Made by a program: the position numbers and the translations under genes. A stretch of 9,838 nucleotides of DNA. Source: Winogradskyella sp. (GTDB lineage: Bacteria; Bacteroidota; Bacteroidia; Flavobacteriales; Flavobacteriaceae). Numbering within the stretch: position 1 is the stretch's first letter; each line of letters starts with the position of its first letter. The notes beneath the pieces are model-generated. The model searched no databases and was not told where the DNA came from. It saw only the letters and a program-made list of their open reading frames with translations. Location of the stretch: NCBI GenBank assembly GCA_030149115.1, contig JASBSE010000149.1:1-9838 (forward strand), written 5' to 3'. Of this stretch, positions 1 through 6,672 are shown one piece after another.

Positions 1-2082
1 GCTGCTAAAAAGTACGAGCACTTAAGAAAAGGATATGTTGGTTCTATGCTCAATGTTAGAGGTGTTGAGGATGTAATGAAGGTGCAAAAAATAGCTGTTG
101 AAGAAACCAGACTTGGTATTCCATTGATTATTGGGTTTGATGTTATCCATGGTTATGAAACTTTAAGTCCAATTCCGCTTGCAGAATCTGCAAGTTGGGA
201 TTTGGAAGCAATAGAGAGATCTGCAGAAGTGGCAGCCGAAGAGGCTGCTGCTGCAGGTATTAACTGGACATTTGCTCCAATGGTAGATATTTCTAGAGAT
301 GCACGTTGGGGAAGAGTCATGGAAGGTGCAGGAGAAGATCCTTTTTTAGGTTCTAAAATTGCTGTAGCTAGAATCAATGGTTTTCAGGGAGATGATTTAT
401 CAGATCCAAAAACTATTGCTGCTTGTGCAAAGCATTTTGCAGGTTATGGTTTTTCAGAATCTGGAAGAGATTATAACACTGTAGATGTAGGAACTTCAAC
501 ACTATACAATACAATTTTTCCGCCTTTTGAAGCTTCTACAAAAGCAGGCGTAAGAACGTTTATGAATTCTTTTAATGAGTTAAATGGAGTGCCAGCCACA
601 GGAAATAAATTTCTTCAAAGAGATATTCTAAAAGAAAAATGGAAGTTTGATGGTTTTGTGGTTTCAGATTGGGGCTCAATTGCAGAAATGATAGCCCACG
701 GCCATGCAAAAGATGGAAAGCAGGCTGCAGAAATAGCTGCAAATGCTGGTTCTGATATGGATATGGAATCTTACATGTATGTTGAAGAATTGGCAGAATT
801 GGTTAAAGAAGGAAAGGTAGATGAAAAGCTAATTACAGATGCTGCAAGACGAATTCTAAGAGTGAAATTTGAGTTAGGCTTGTTTGATGATCCTTATAAA
901 TATTGTGATGTAGATAGAGAAAAAGCAACAATAGGAAAGCAAGAAATCCATGATGCTGTTTTGGATATGGCACAAAAATCTGTAGTGTTATTAAAAAATG
1001 AAAACAATCTACTTCCCTTAAAAAAGGAAAACCAAAAAATAGCAGTGATTGGTGCTTTGGCTAATGATAAAACAAGTCCTCTGGGAAGTTGGAGAATTGC
1101 TGCAAAAGATGAAACTGCTGTGTCTGTTCTAGAAGGGTTAGAACAATATAGCGGAAACCAAATCACTTATGCCAAAGGTGCAGATTTGTCAACTGGAGAA
1201 AATACTTTTGCCAGAGAGTTGACTATTAATACAACTGATAAATCAGGTTTTGCTAAGGCTAAATCTGCTGCTAAAACGGCAGATGTAGTAATTATGGTTT
1301 TAGGCGAGCATGGTTTTCAGAGTGGCGAAGGAAGAAGTAGAACCGAAATTGGTTTGCCAGGTGTTCAGCAAGAGTTATTAGAAGAAGTTTATGCCGTAAA
1401 TAAGAATATAGTTTTAGTGCTTAATAACGGAAGACCATTAGCGCTTCCTTGGGCAGATGAAAACATTCCTGCAATAGTTGAGGCATGGCATTTAGGTACC
1501 CAAAGCGGAAATGCTATAGCAAGAGTGCTTTATGGAGATTACAATCCAAGTGGAAAATTACCAATGAGTTTTCCTAGAGATGTAGGACAACTGCCACTAT
1601 ATTACAATTATAAAAGTACAGGTAGACCAAATGAACCATCGCCAGGTGAGGTGTTTTGGTCGCATTATATGGATGAAAGCAATACACCTTTGTACCCTTT
1701 TGGTCATGGCCTAAGCTATTCAAAATTTGTTTACTCAGACTTGGCAATTACAGCAAATGATGCTGAAAAAGAAATAATGGTGACTTTCAATCTTAAAAAT
1801 GAAAGTAAAGTGAAAGGCAAGGAAGTGGCACAATTATACATTCAAGATTTATTCGCAAGTGTTACAAGGCCAGTAAAAGAGTTAAAAGGATTTGAGTTAG
1901 TAGAGTTAGATGCAGGTGAGCAAATTACAATTGAAATGACACTAACAAAAGACGAACTAGGGTTTTATGACAATCAAGGAAATTTTATAGTAGAGCCAGG
2001 TGATTTTAAAGTATTTGTTGGCGGAAGTTCCAAAACAGTTTTAGAAGATAAATTTGATTTACAATGGGATATAAGTCAATAA
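1..2082 (+). CDS. bglX: GH3 beta-glucosidase, BglX type (5' end missing)
   Basis: Family 3 glycoside hydrolase that removes glucose from the non-reducing ends of beta-glucans and their oligosaccharides, most likely in the periplasm. The frame is open from base 1, so the ATG at 46 is internal; 693 codons are visible and, against E. coli BglX (about 765 residues), roughly 60-90 N-terminal residues, including any signal peptide, lie outside the window. Seen in order: a TIM barrel with the FAPMVDISRD and KHFAGYG motifs; the VVSDWG motif whose Asp (codon 667-669) is the expected nucleophile; the alpha/beta sandwich domain with SGEGRSRTE, whose Glu (codon 1327-1329) aligns with the expected acid/base; and a C-terminal fibronectin-III-like domain from about 1720 to the stop. 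It overlaps the GH16 gene by 19 bases, so the two are surely co-transcribed. The family is certain; the beta-1,3-glucan substrate is inferred from the neighbour. Confidence 0.95.
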   Translation, partial: AAKKYEHLRKGYVGSMLNVRGVEDVMKVQKIAVEETRLGIPLIIGFDVIHGYETLSPIPLAESASWDLEAIERSAEVAAEEAAAAGINWTFAPMVDISRDARWGRVMEGAGEDPFLGSKIAVARINGFQGDDLSDPKTIAACAKHFAGYGFSESGRDYNTVDVGTSTLYNTIFPPFEASTKAGVRTFMNSFNELNGVPATGNKFLQRDILKEKWKFDGFVVSDWGSIAEMIAHGHAKDGKQAAEIAANAGSDMDMESYMYVEELAELVKEGKVDEKLITDAARRILRVKFELGLFDDPYKYCDVDREKATIGKQEIHDAVLDMAQKSVVLLKNENNLLPLKKENQKIAVIGALANDKTSPLGSWRIAAKDETAVSVLEGLEQYSGNQITYAKGADLSTGENTFARELTINTTDKSGFAKAKSAAKTADVVIMVLGEHGFQSGEGRSRTEIGLPGVQQELLEEVYAVNKNIVLVLNNGRPLALPWADENIPAIVEAWHLGTQSGNAIARVLYGDYNPSGKLPMSFPRDVGQLPLYYNYKSTGRPNEPSPGEVFWSHYMDESNTPLYPFGHGLSYSKFVYSDLAITANDAEKEIMVTFNLKNESKVKGKEVAQLYIQDLFASVTRPVKELKGFELVELDAGEQITIEMTLTKDELGFYDNQGNFIVEPGDFKVFVGGSSKTVLEDKFDLQWDISQ

Positions 2083-2828
2083 TTACAATCTTATTCATAA
2101 CAACTCTTCTTTCGTGTCAAACGGAGGAAGAGGTGTTGTTTTTTGAAGACTTTTCTGGAACAAGTTTAAATATGACCACGTGGAATTATGAATTGGGAGA
2201 TGGTTGCCCAAATTTATGTGGTTGGGGAAATAATGAAAGACAAGTTTACACCAAAGAGAATGTTGAGGTAAAAGATGGAAGCTTGATTATTACAGCAACC
2301 AAAGATTCTACATCCTATTTTTCTGGAAGGATTACAACCAAAGATAAATTTGAGTTTCAATATGGTACCATAGAAGCAAGAATGAAACTGCCAGAAGGTG
2401 GTGGTTTATGGCCAGCGTTTTGGATGCTAGGTAGTAATATTGGTGAGGTAGGTTGGCCAAAATCAGGCGAGATTGATATTATGGAGTATGTTGGTAAAAA
2501 TCCACACGAAATACATACAACATTACACACTCAAGATAGTCATGGTAAGTCAATAAATACTAAAATTTCAACTGTTAATGATATAGAAAAAGGCTTTCAT
2601 ACTTATAAAGCTAAGTGGACAAAAGAGAGCATTACATTCTATATAGATAGCAATGAGGTTTATGTTTTTAATCCTAAAGAAAAGAATGAAAATACGTGGC
2701 CATTTGATCAGCCATTCTATATTTTAGTTAACATGGCAATAGGTGGTAACTTTGGTGGACCAGAAGTAGATGATAATATATTTCCAAAACAATTTGAAAT
2801 TGACTATATTAAGGTTGTAAAAAACTAA
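2064..2828 (+). CDS. GH16 endo-beta-1,3-glucanase (laminarinase-like) lipoprotein
   Basis: Family 16 glycoside hydrolase predicted to cut internal beta-1,3 (or mixed beta-1,3/1,4) glucan bonds at the cell surface. The 254-residue protein is a single catalytic domain after a lipoprotein signal: K4, a hydrophobic stretch 6-16, and lipobox LLSC with C18 as the lipidated residue. C18 is followed by Q-T-E-E-E, resembling the acidic lipoprotein export signal that sends Bacteroidota lipoproteins to the outer face. The active-site motif GEIDIMEYVG holds nucleophile E136, D138 and acid/base E141; the extra Met between D and E is the beta-bulge form usual in laminarinases rather than lichenases. The WGNNERQVYT motif at 54-63 and a C48/C52 pair are also typical. 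The start at 2064 is needed to keep the signal peptide, although it overlaps the GH3 gene by 19 bases; the next ATG is codon 37. Substrate choice between laminarin and mixed-linkage glucan is not settled. Confidence 0.93.
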   Translation: MGYKSIITILFITTLLSCQTEEEVLFFEDFSGTSLNMTTWNYELGDGCPNLCGWGNNERQVYTKENVEVKDGSLIITATKDSTSYFSGRITTKDKFEFQYGTIEARMKLPEGGGLWPAFWMLGSNIGEVGWPKSGEIDIMEYVGKNPHEIHTTLHTQDSHGKSINTKISTVNDIEKGFHTYKAKWTKESITFYIDSNEVYVFNPKEKNENTWPFDQPFYILVNMAIGGNFGGPEVDDNIFPKQFEIDYIKVVKN

Positions 2829-2839
2829 ATACATAATAT

Positions 2840-3817
2840 ATGAAACAATTTTACTTTATTTTATTATTAATCGGGACGACTGTTTCTGCGCAGAACAATA
2901 TTACATTTAGCGTAGATATGTCTGGACAAACTTTTACGCAACCTTATGTTAGTGGAAGTTTTAACTCTTGGAGTGGAGATTCTAATGCTTTAACAAATGT
3001 TGGAGGTGATATTTGGGAAGCAACATTGTCATTGCCAGATGGTGAATATGAGTATAAATTCACTTATGATAATTGGGCAGGTCAGGATGCTTTTTCTCAA
3101 GGAGATGTTTGTACAATTACTAATTATGGAAATCATAATAGAAGACTTGTGGTTGATGGATCTGATATGGTTTTACCTACTGCACCTTTTAGTGCTTGTT
3201 TAGAAAACACCACTGGGCCATCATCCTTTACCGTTGACTTTGTTGTAGATATGTCTGGTTATGGCGGTTCTTTCACTAATGTCAATATTAATGGTGAAAA
3301 CTATAACGGACAAGGTTTCGGAAACTGGTGTGGAGATTGTGGTAATACATTAACAGATATGGGAGGAGGTTTGTATGGTACTACATTGACTTTAGAAGAG
3401 TATTCTTATCAATTCAAAATTACAGTTGATGGTTGGACAGATCAAGAAAATTTCTCACCAGGTGATCCATATACTGCAACAGATGGGACCTATACCAACA
3501 GATATATTCAGATCAATGAAGATAAAACTGTTAATTTGGAATGGAATGTTGCAGGGCAGGAAACTTTAGATATTGAAACGGTTAATAATGATAGGTTTAT
3601 GGCATATCCAAACCCAACTCAAGGAGATTGGAAATTATCAGGGTCAAGTATTATAAATAATGTAACTGTTTATGATATTTTAGGTAAACAAGTATTGTTG
3701 ATGACACCAAACTCAGATGAAGTTATTTTAGATGCCTCATCGTTAAAAACTGGAGTTTATATGGCTAAAATTGAAGGCCAAAAGGGAACTAAAACAATTA
3801 AGTTAGTTAAAAATTAA
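2840..3817 (+). CDS. Secreted tandem carbohydrate-binding-like protein with T9SS type A sorting domain
   Basis: A 325-residue secreted protein with no recognisable catalytic motif, probably a surface glucan-binding protein. Residues 1-18 form a signal peptide ending SAQ. Two homologous beta-sandwich-like modules follow, about 21-120 and 130-237. Each begins with a V-D-M-S-G motif and contains a W-x-G-D segment, an L-T-x-x-G-G turn, and a closing E-Y-x-Y-x-F-K stretch leading to D-x-W, x-Q, F-S-x-G-D. They resemble the E-set or CBM20/48-like starch-binding folds, but this is pattern resemblance only. Module 2 has C164 and C167 where module 1 has S45 and S48; module 1 has its own C91 and C120. 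Residues 253-325 match the T9SS type A sorting domain: AYPNPTQGDW, then VTVYDILGKQV, LKTGVYMAKI and a basic KTIKLVKN end. The gene is 11 bases after GH16 and before a strong terminator, so it ends the operon. Ligand unknown; beta-1,3-glucan is inferred from context. Confidence 0.85.
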   Translation: MKQFYFILLLIGTTVSAQNNITFSVDMSGQTFTQPYVSGSFNSWSGDSNALTNVGGDIWEATLSLPDGEYEYKFTYDNWAGQDAFSQGDVCTITNYGNHNRRLVVDGSDMVLPTAPFSACLENTTGPSSFTVDFVVDMSGYGGSFTNVNINGENYNGQGFGNWCGDCGNTLTDMGGGLYGTTLTLEEYSYQFKITVDGWTDQENFSPGDPYTATDGTYTNRYIQINEDKTVNLEWNVAGQETLDIETVNNDRFMAYPNPTQGDWKLSGSSIINNVTVYDILGKQVLLMTPNSDEVILDASSLKTGVYMAKIEGQKGTKTIKLVKN

Positions 3818-3845
3818 TAGCGAATCTAATTAATAGAAAGAAGAA

Positions 3846-3877
3846 AGAGCGTATTTTTACAATACGCTCTTTTTTAT
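3846..3877 (+). terminator. Intrinsic terminator after the glucan-degradation genes
   Basis: A perfect 10-bp stem (3846-3855 paired with 3861-3870; arm AGAGCGTATT) with a 5-base loop is followed by a T-rich run. It lies about 30 bases after the stop of the tandem-module gene and 20 bases before the LacI start. It should end the glycosidase transcript and leave the regulator with its own or read-through expression. Confidence 0.85.
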
Positions 3878-3895
3878 TTAACTAAAAAATAATCT

Positions 3896-4894
3896 ATGAC
3901 TACTTTAAAAGAACTAGCAAAACTCTTAAATATTTCGGTATCAACAGTGTCAAAAGCCCTGAATGACAGTCATGAAATTAGTGAAATTACCAAAAGAAGG
4001 GTTAATGAATTAGCAGATAAGCTTAATTATAAACCCAATCGTATAGCGCAACAATTAAAGAGCAATAGAACAAAAACTATAGGTGTAATTCTGCCAACGG
4101 TAACAAATCCTTTTTTTGCAGAGGTTCTACATGGTATAGAGACAAGTGCTACAAAACATAAGTACGATATTATAGTGTGTCTGTCAGACGAATCTTTAAC
4201 TAAGGAACGACGTAGTATAGAATTGTTGTCTAATGGAAGTGTAGATGGATTTATAATTGCTGTAGCTAGAGAAAGTCAGGTAGAAGAGCAAACAACTCAC
4301 ATAAATACAGCCATTAGTAATAAGATACCTGTCTTGATGTTTGATAGGGTTGTTAATGAAATTTTATGCGATAAAGTAGTAGTAGATGATTTTCAATCTG
4401 TACATGAAGCTACAGAGTACTTAATCAAAAAGGAAAACAGAAAGCATATTTTATTGGTAAGTAATATAGAAGAACTTAGTGTGGGTAAGTTAAGAATTAA
4501 AGGTTATCAAAAAGCTATTGAAGATGCTAATTTGAAATCTAATATTTTAAAACTAAGTAAAGTTGATGATGTGGAAAAGCACATACATAATTACCTTAAA
4601 AATCACCCAGAAACAGACGCTATAGTTTCAATAGATCATATAACAGGAATTATTGCAATTAATATGGCAAAGAAAATAGGAAAAGATATTCCTAAAGATT
4701 TATCCGTAATAGGATTTGGATACGAGCACACTCAGCTTTTGTCTAGTCCAAAAATTTCAATAGTGCACCAAAAAGCTTATGAAATAGGGGAGATGTCTAT
4801 AAAATTACTAATTGATAATTTACAATCAGAACATCATAAAATAGAAACTATTGTAGTGCCAAGTGAGCTTAAGCTTGGAGAATCTACAAAATAG
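3896..4894 (+). CDS. LacI-family transcriptional regulator
   Basis: A 332-residue DNA-binding regulator of the LacI/GalR/CcpA family, close to the usual length. The N-terminal helix-turn-helix spans about residues 2-25 (LKELAKLLNISVSTVSKALN), and the hinge helix at 48-57 carries L54 at the position of the leucine that inserts into the minor groove in LacI. Residues 60-332 form the periplasmic-binding-protein-like effector domain, starting TIGVILPTVTNPFFAEVL and containing the typical VIGFG segment. It would bind an operator as a dimer and respond to a sugar or sugar phosphate. It follows the glucan genes on the same strand, separated by a terminator, which suggests it controls that locus. No clear LacI-type palindromic operator is visible here; the promoter of the GH3 operon is outside the window. 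Effector and targets are unknown, and an upstream regulator could also control the locus. Confidence 0.93.
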   Translation: MTTLKELAKLLNISVSTVSKALNDSHEISEITKRRVNELADKLNYKPNRIAQQLKSNRTKTIGVILPTVTNPFFAEVLHGIETSATKHKYDIIVCLSDESLTKERRSIELLSNGSVDGFIIAVARESQVEEQTTHINTAISNKIPVLMFDRVVNEILCDKVVVDDFQSVHEATEYLIKKENRKHILLVSNIEELSVGKLRIKGYQKAIEDANLKSNILKLSKVDDVEKHIHNYLKNHPETDAIVSIDHITGIIAINMAKKIGKDIPKDLSVIGFGYEHTQLLSSPKISIVHQKAYEIGEMSIKLLIDNLQSEHHKIETIVVPSELKLGESTK

Positions 4895-4902
4895 AGCAAT
4901 AA

Positions 4903-4931
4903 AAAAAGCCTGATGAAAATTCAGGCTTTTT
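4903..4931. terminator. Bidirectional intrinsic terminator between LacI gene and acidic lipoprotein gene
   Basis: An 11-bp stem (4903-4913 paired with 4921-4931, core AAGCCTGA) with a 7-base loop is flanked by an A-run on the left and T-run on the right. It therefore works in both directions: it lies 9 bases after the LacI stop, and on the minus strand about 47 bases after the stop of the small lipoprotein gene. The two transcripts converge here. Confidence 0.85.
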
Positions 4932-4977
4932 ATTTATATAAAAGATAATCTAATTAATCTTTTGTCTATAATATATT

Positions 4978-5208
4978 TTAGTTGTCTCCGCCATCAACTT
5001 CATCAACTGCATCATCTACAGCGTCAACAGCTTCTTTACTTTCTTCAACAACGTTATCCATGGCCTTTCCGGCTTTTTCCATAGCGCCTTCAGTTTCTTT
5101 TTCAACCTTGTCTACTGTTTCTTCAGCTTCTTTTTTAGTCTCTCTACAAGAGTTTAATGATAGACCTAAAAATGCAACTAAGGCTAAACTTAATACAACT
5201 TTTTTCAT
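4978..5208 (-). CDS. Small acidic helical lipoprotein, function unknown
   Basis: A 76-residue predicted lipoprotein. The N-terminus is a signal peptide (K2, K3, then a hydrophobic stretch 4-18) with lipobox LNSC and lipidated C21. The mature 56 residues are almost entirely Glu, Asp, Lys, Ala and Val, with 20 acidic and 8 basic residues, no aromatics, and Ala or Val recurring every 3-4 positions, so a long amphipathic helix or coiled coil is expected, ending in a flexible GGDN. The pattern recalls LEA-like or YtxH-like small helical proteins, but composition rather than homology drives that likeness. It lies 98 bases downstream of waaA on the same strand, so it may share the waaA transcript or have its own promoter; none is convincing. 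The lipoprotein signal makes it a real gene rather than a shadow of the serine-rich frame on the other strand. Role unknown; envelope or stress function is a guess. Confidence 0.8.
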   Translation of the reverse strand: MKKVVLSLALVAFLGLSLNSCRETKKEAEETVDKVEKETEGAMEKAGKAMDNVVEESKEAVDAVDDAVDEVDGGDN

Positions 5209-5306
5209 TTTTATAGTTTTTGAGTTAATTGTTGTTAATACACTAATTTAATAATTTAAATGAGATTTTAATAAAATTTCAAACTTTATTAATAGTGTAG
5301 CTTTAG

Positions 5307-6548
5307 TTATATACGTATAAATTCTAATATTTGGATGACAGCTCCTTTATTTTCTTTAATGTAATTTCTATTGATTGAACCTTGATTTTTTCTATGAGAT
5401 TTATCTGAAATTAAAGTTTTAAAAGCTGAATTAAATTCTGTCTGTGTTGATACAGAGGTCACTCCGCCCAGTTTGATAAGTGCGTTAGCTTCTGGGAATT
5501 TGCTATGGTTTTTTCCAATGATTATAGGAACACCAAATACTGCTGGTTCTAAAATGTTATGTAAACCAGTTGTTCCAGCTGCACCACCAACATAAACAAT
5601 ATCTGCATAACTATAAACTCGGCTTAGGTAACCAATAGTATCTAAGATGAAAACACTATAATTTGAAAGATTTTTTTTATTAGACAATTCAGAAAAGCAA
5701 ATAGACTTAACCTTTATTTGAGATTTTAGAGACTCTATATAACTAGGTTTAATATTGTGTGGGGCAATTATAACTTTTACCTTCTCAAAGTCTAGTGTAT
5801 TAATGTAGTCCATGTAAAGTTTATCATCTTCTGGCCAAGTACTGCCAAAAACAATACATAATCTATCTTGCTTGAAATCTTCAATAAAATCTACTGAATT
5901 ATCAATTTTTAATTGATTGTTCACTCGGTCAAATCTTGTGTCTCCAGAAACAGAAACATCATTGTAGCTAATGCTTTCTAACAGTATTTTAGAGGCTTCA
6001 TTTTGAGTAAAAACGTGATCAAAAGCAAATAGCGCTTTTTTCATAAAGCCTCCATACCAATTAAAGAAAGCTTGCTTTTCTCTAAAGATAGCTGAAATAA
6101 GTATGGCTTTGTGTTTTCTCTTTTTTAATTGGTTTAAGAAATTTGGCCAAATCTCATACTTTACAAAAATGGTATAGTCAGGATTTACAATATTTAAGAA
6201 TCTTCTTGCATTTGCTTTGGTGTCTAATGGCATGTAAACCACAACATCTGCAATCTTAGAGTTTTTTCTAACCTCGTAACCCGAAGGCGAAAAAAATGAA
6301 AGTACCACTTTATGGTTTGGGTGCTTCTTCTTTAAAGCTTCAAAAACTGGGAGGCCTTGTTCATATTCACCTAAAGAAGCGGCATGAAACCAAAATGTTT
6401 TGTCATTGCGATTTATATGCTTTTCTAGGGTTTTGAATGTTTTGCGTCTTCCAATAACACCTAGTTTTAGCTTAGGATTAAAAAGCGCTAACAGATTAAG
6501 CACAAAACTTGCAATGTAAATTCCTAAAGAATAAAGTAGTTTCAACAT
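5307..6548 (-). CDS. waaA: 3-deoxy-D-manno-octulosonic acid (Kdo) transferase
   Basis: Transfers Kdo from CMP-Kdo to the lipid A precursor on the cytoplasmic face of the inner membrane, the first step of LPS core assembly. The 413-residue length fits the family (E. coli WaaA is 425). An N-terminal hydrophobic segment, about 3-23, is the usual membrane anchor. The motif HAASLGEYEQ at 55-64 carries E61, which matches the catalytic base Glu of E. coli and Aquifex WaaA. Further family blocks are KYEIWPN at 130-136, GDTRFDR at 202-208, FGSTWPEDD at 234-242 and the CMP-binding GGAAGTTGLHNILEPA at 321-336, followed by GVPIIIG. It is a GT-B fold enzyme (GT30). It diverges from the aminotransferase gene across a 124-base gap, and the small acidic lipoprotein lies downstream. 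Whether it adds one or two Kdo residues cannot be read from the sequence. Confidence 0.97.
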   Translation of the reverse strand: MLKLLYSLGIYIASFVLNLLALFNPKLKLGVIGRRKTFKTLEKHINRNDKTFWFHAASLGEYEQGLPVFEALKKKHPNHKVVLSFFSPSGYEVRKNSKIADVVVYMPLDTKANARRFLNIVNPDYTIFVKYEIWPNFLNQLKKRKHKAILISAIFREKQAFFNWYGGFMKKALFAFDHVFTQNEASKILLESISYNDVSVSGDTRFDRVNNQLKIDNSVDFIEDFKQDRLCIVFGSTWPEDDKLYMDYINTLDFEKVKVIIAPHNIKPSYIESLKSQIKVKSICFSELSNKKNLSNYSVFILDTIGYLSRVYSYADIVYVGGAAGTTGLHNILEPAVFGVPIIIGKNHSKFPEANALIKLGGVTSVSTQTEFNSAFKTLISDKSHRKNQGSINRNYIKENKGAVIQILEFIRI

Positions 6549-6590
6549 AAAAAGTTTGTGCTAAAATACATTTCTTTCAGTTAAAATGCA

Positions 6591-6621
6591 TTGGCTTAGC
6601 AGTTACAATTTTGTATTTTCG
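6591..6621 (+). promoter_or_regulatory. Candidate Bacteroidota-type promoter for the aminotransferase-galE operon
   Basis: A TTG at 6591-6593 is followed, after 20 bases, by TATTTTCG at 6614-6621, one mismatch from the Bacteroidota -7 consensus TAnnTTTG, with spacing close to the usual -33/-7 layout. Transcription would start near 6628, giving a leader of about 45 bases before the ATG at 6673. This placement argues against the upstream in-frame ATG at 6586. Because the region is AT-rich, a chance match is possible. Confidence 0.35.
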
Positions 6622-6672
6622 CCTAGAGCATTTTTTAGAATGCATTTCAGAACACATATAATCCTTCACGGA

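Noticed and set aside
153..377. Minus-strand open frame inside the GH3 gene, with similar ones at 894-1166 and 9194-9439
   Set aside because: They lie wholly within conserved coding regions on the other strand and show no recognisable protein features.
2997..3203. Plus-strand open frame in another frame inside the tandem-module gene
   Set aside because: Met/Ile/Leu-rich translation without domain or signal; a shadow of the real gene.
4940..4963. AT-rich hairpin after the bidirectional terminator (AAAAGAT paired with ATCTTTT)
   Set aside because: A 7-bp, nearly all A-T stem with a 10-base loop is too weak to call in such AT-rich DNA, and the adjacent terminator suffices.
4982..5251. Ser/Thr-rich open frame opposite the acidic lipoprotein
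   Set aside because: Its composition is the complement of Glu/Asp/Ala/Val codons, it has no start context or domain, and the minus-strand frame has a clear lipoprotein signal.
5265..5277. ATTTTAATAAAAT palindrome between waaA and the small lipoprotein gene
   Set aside because: It has no room for a loop and no G-C pairs, so it is not a terminator, and it is not a convincing operator.
5209..5306. Possible minus-strand promoter for the small lipoprotein (TTTG near 5280-5283 as the -33 element)
   Set aside because: No good TAnnTTTG follows at proper spacing; the best near-match, TAAATTAG, is too far away.
6561..6568. Minus-strand TATTTTAG as the -7 element for waaA
   Set aside because: It has no TTG about 20 bases upstream and would leave a leader of only a few bases.
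6586..6672. In-frame upstream extension of the aminotransferase from an ATG at 6586
   Set aside because: The extra 29 residues look unlike the family and span a likely promoter; family similarity begins right after the ATG at 6673.
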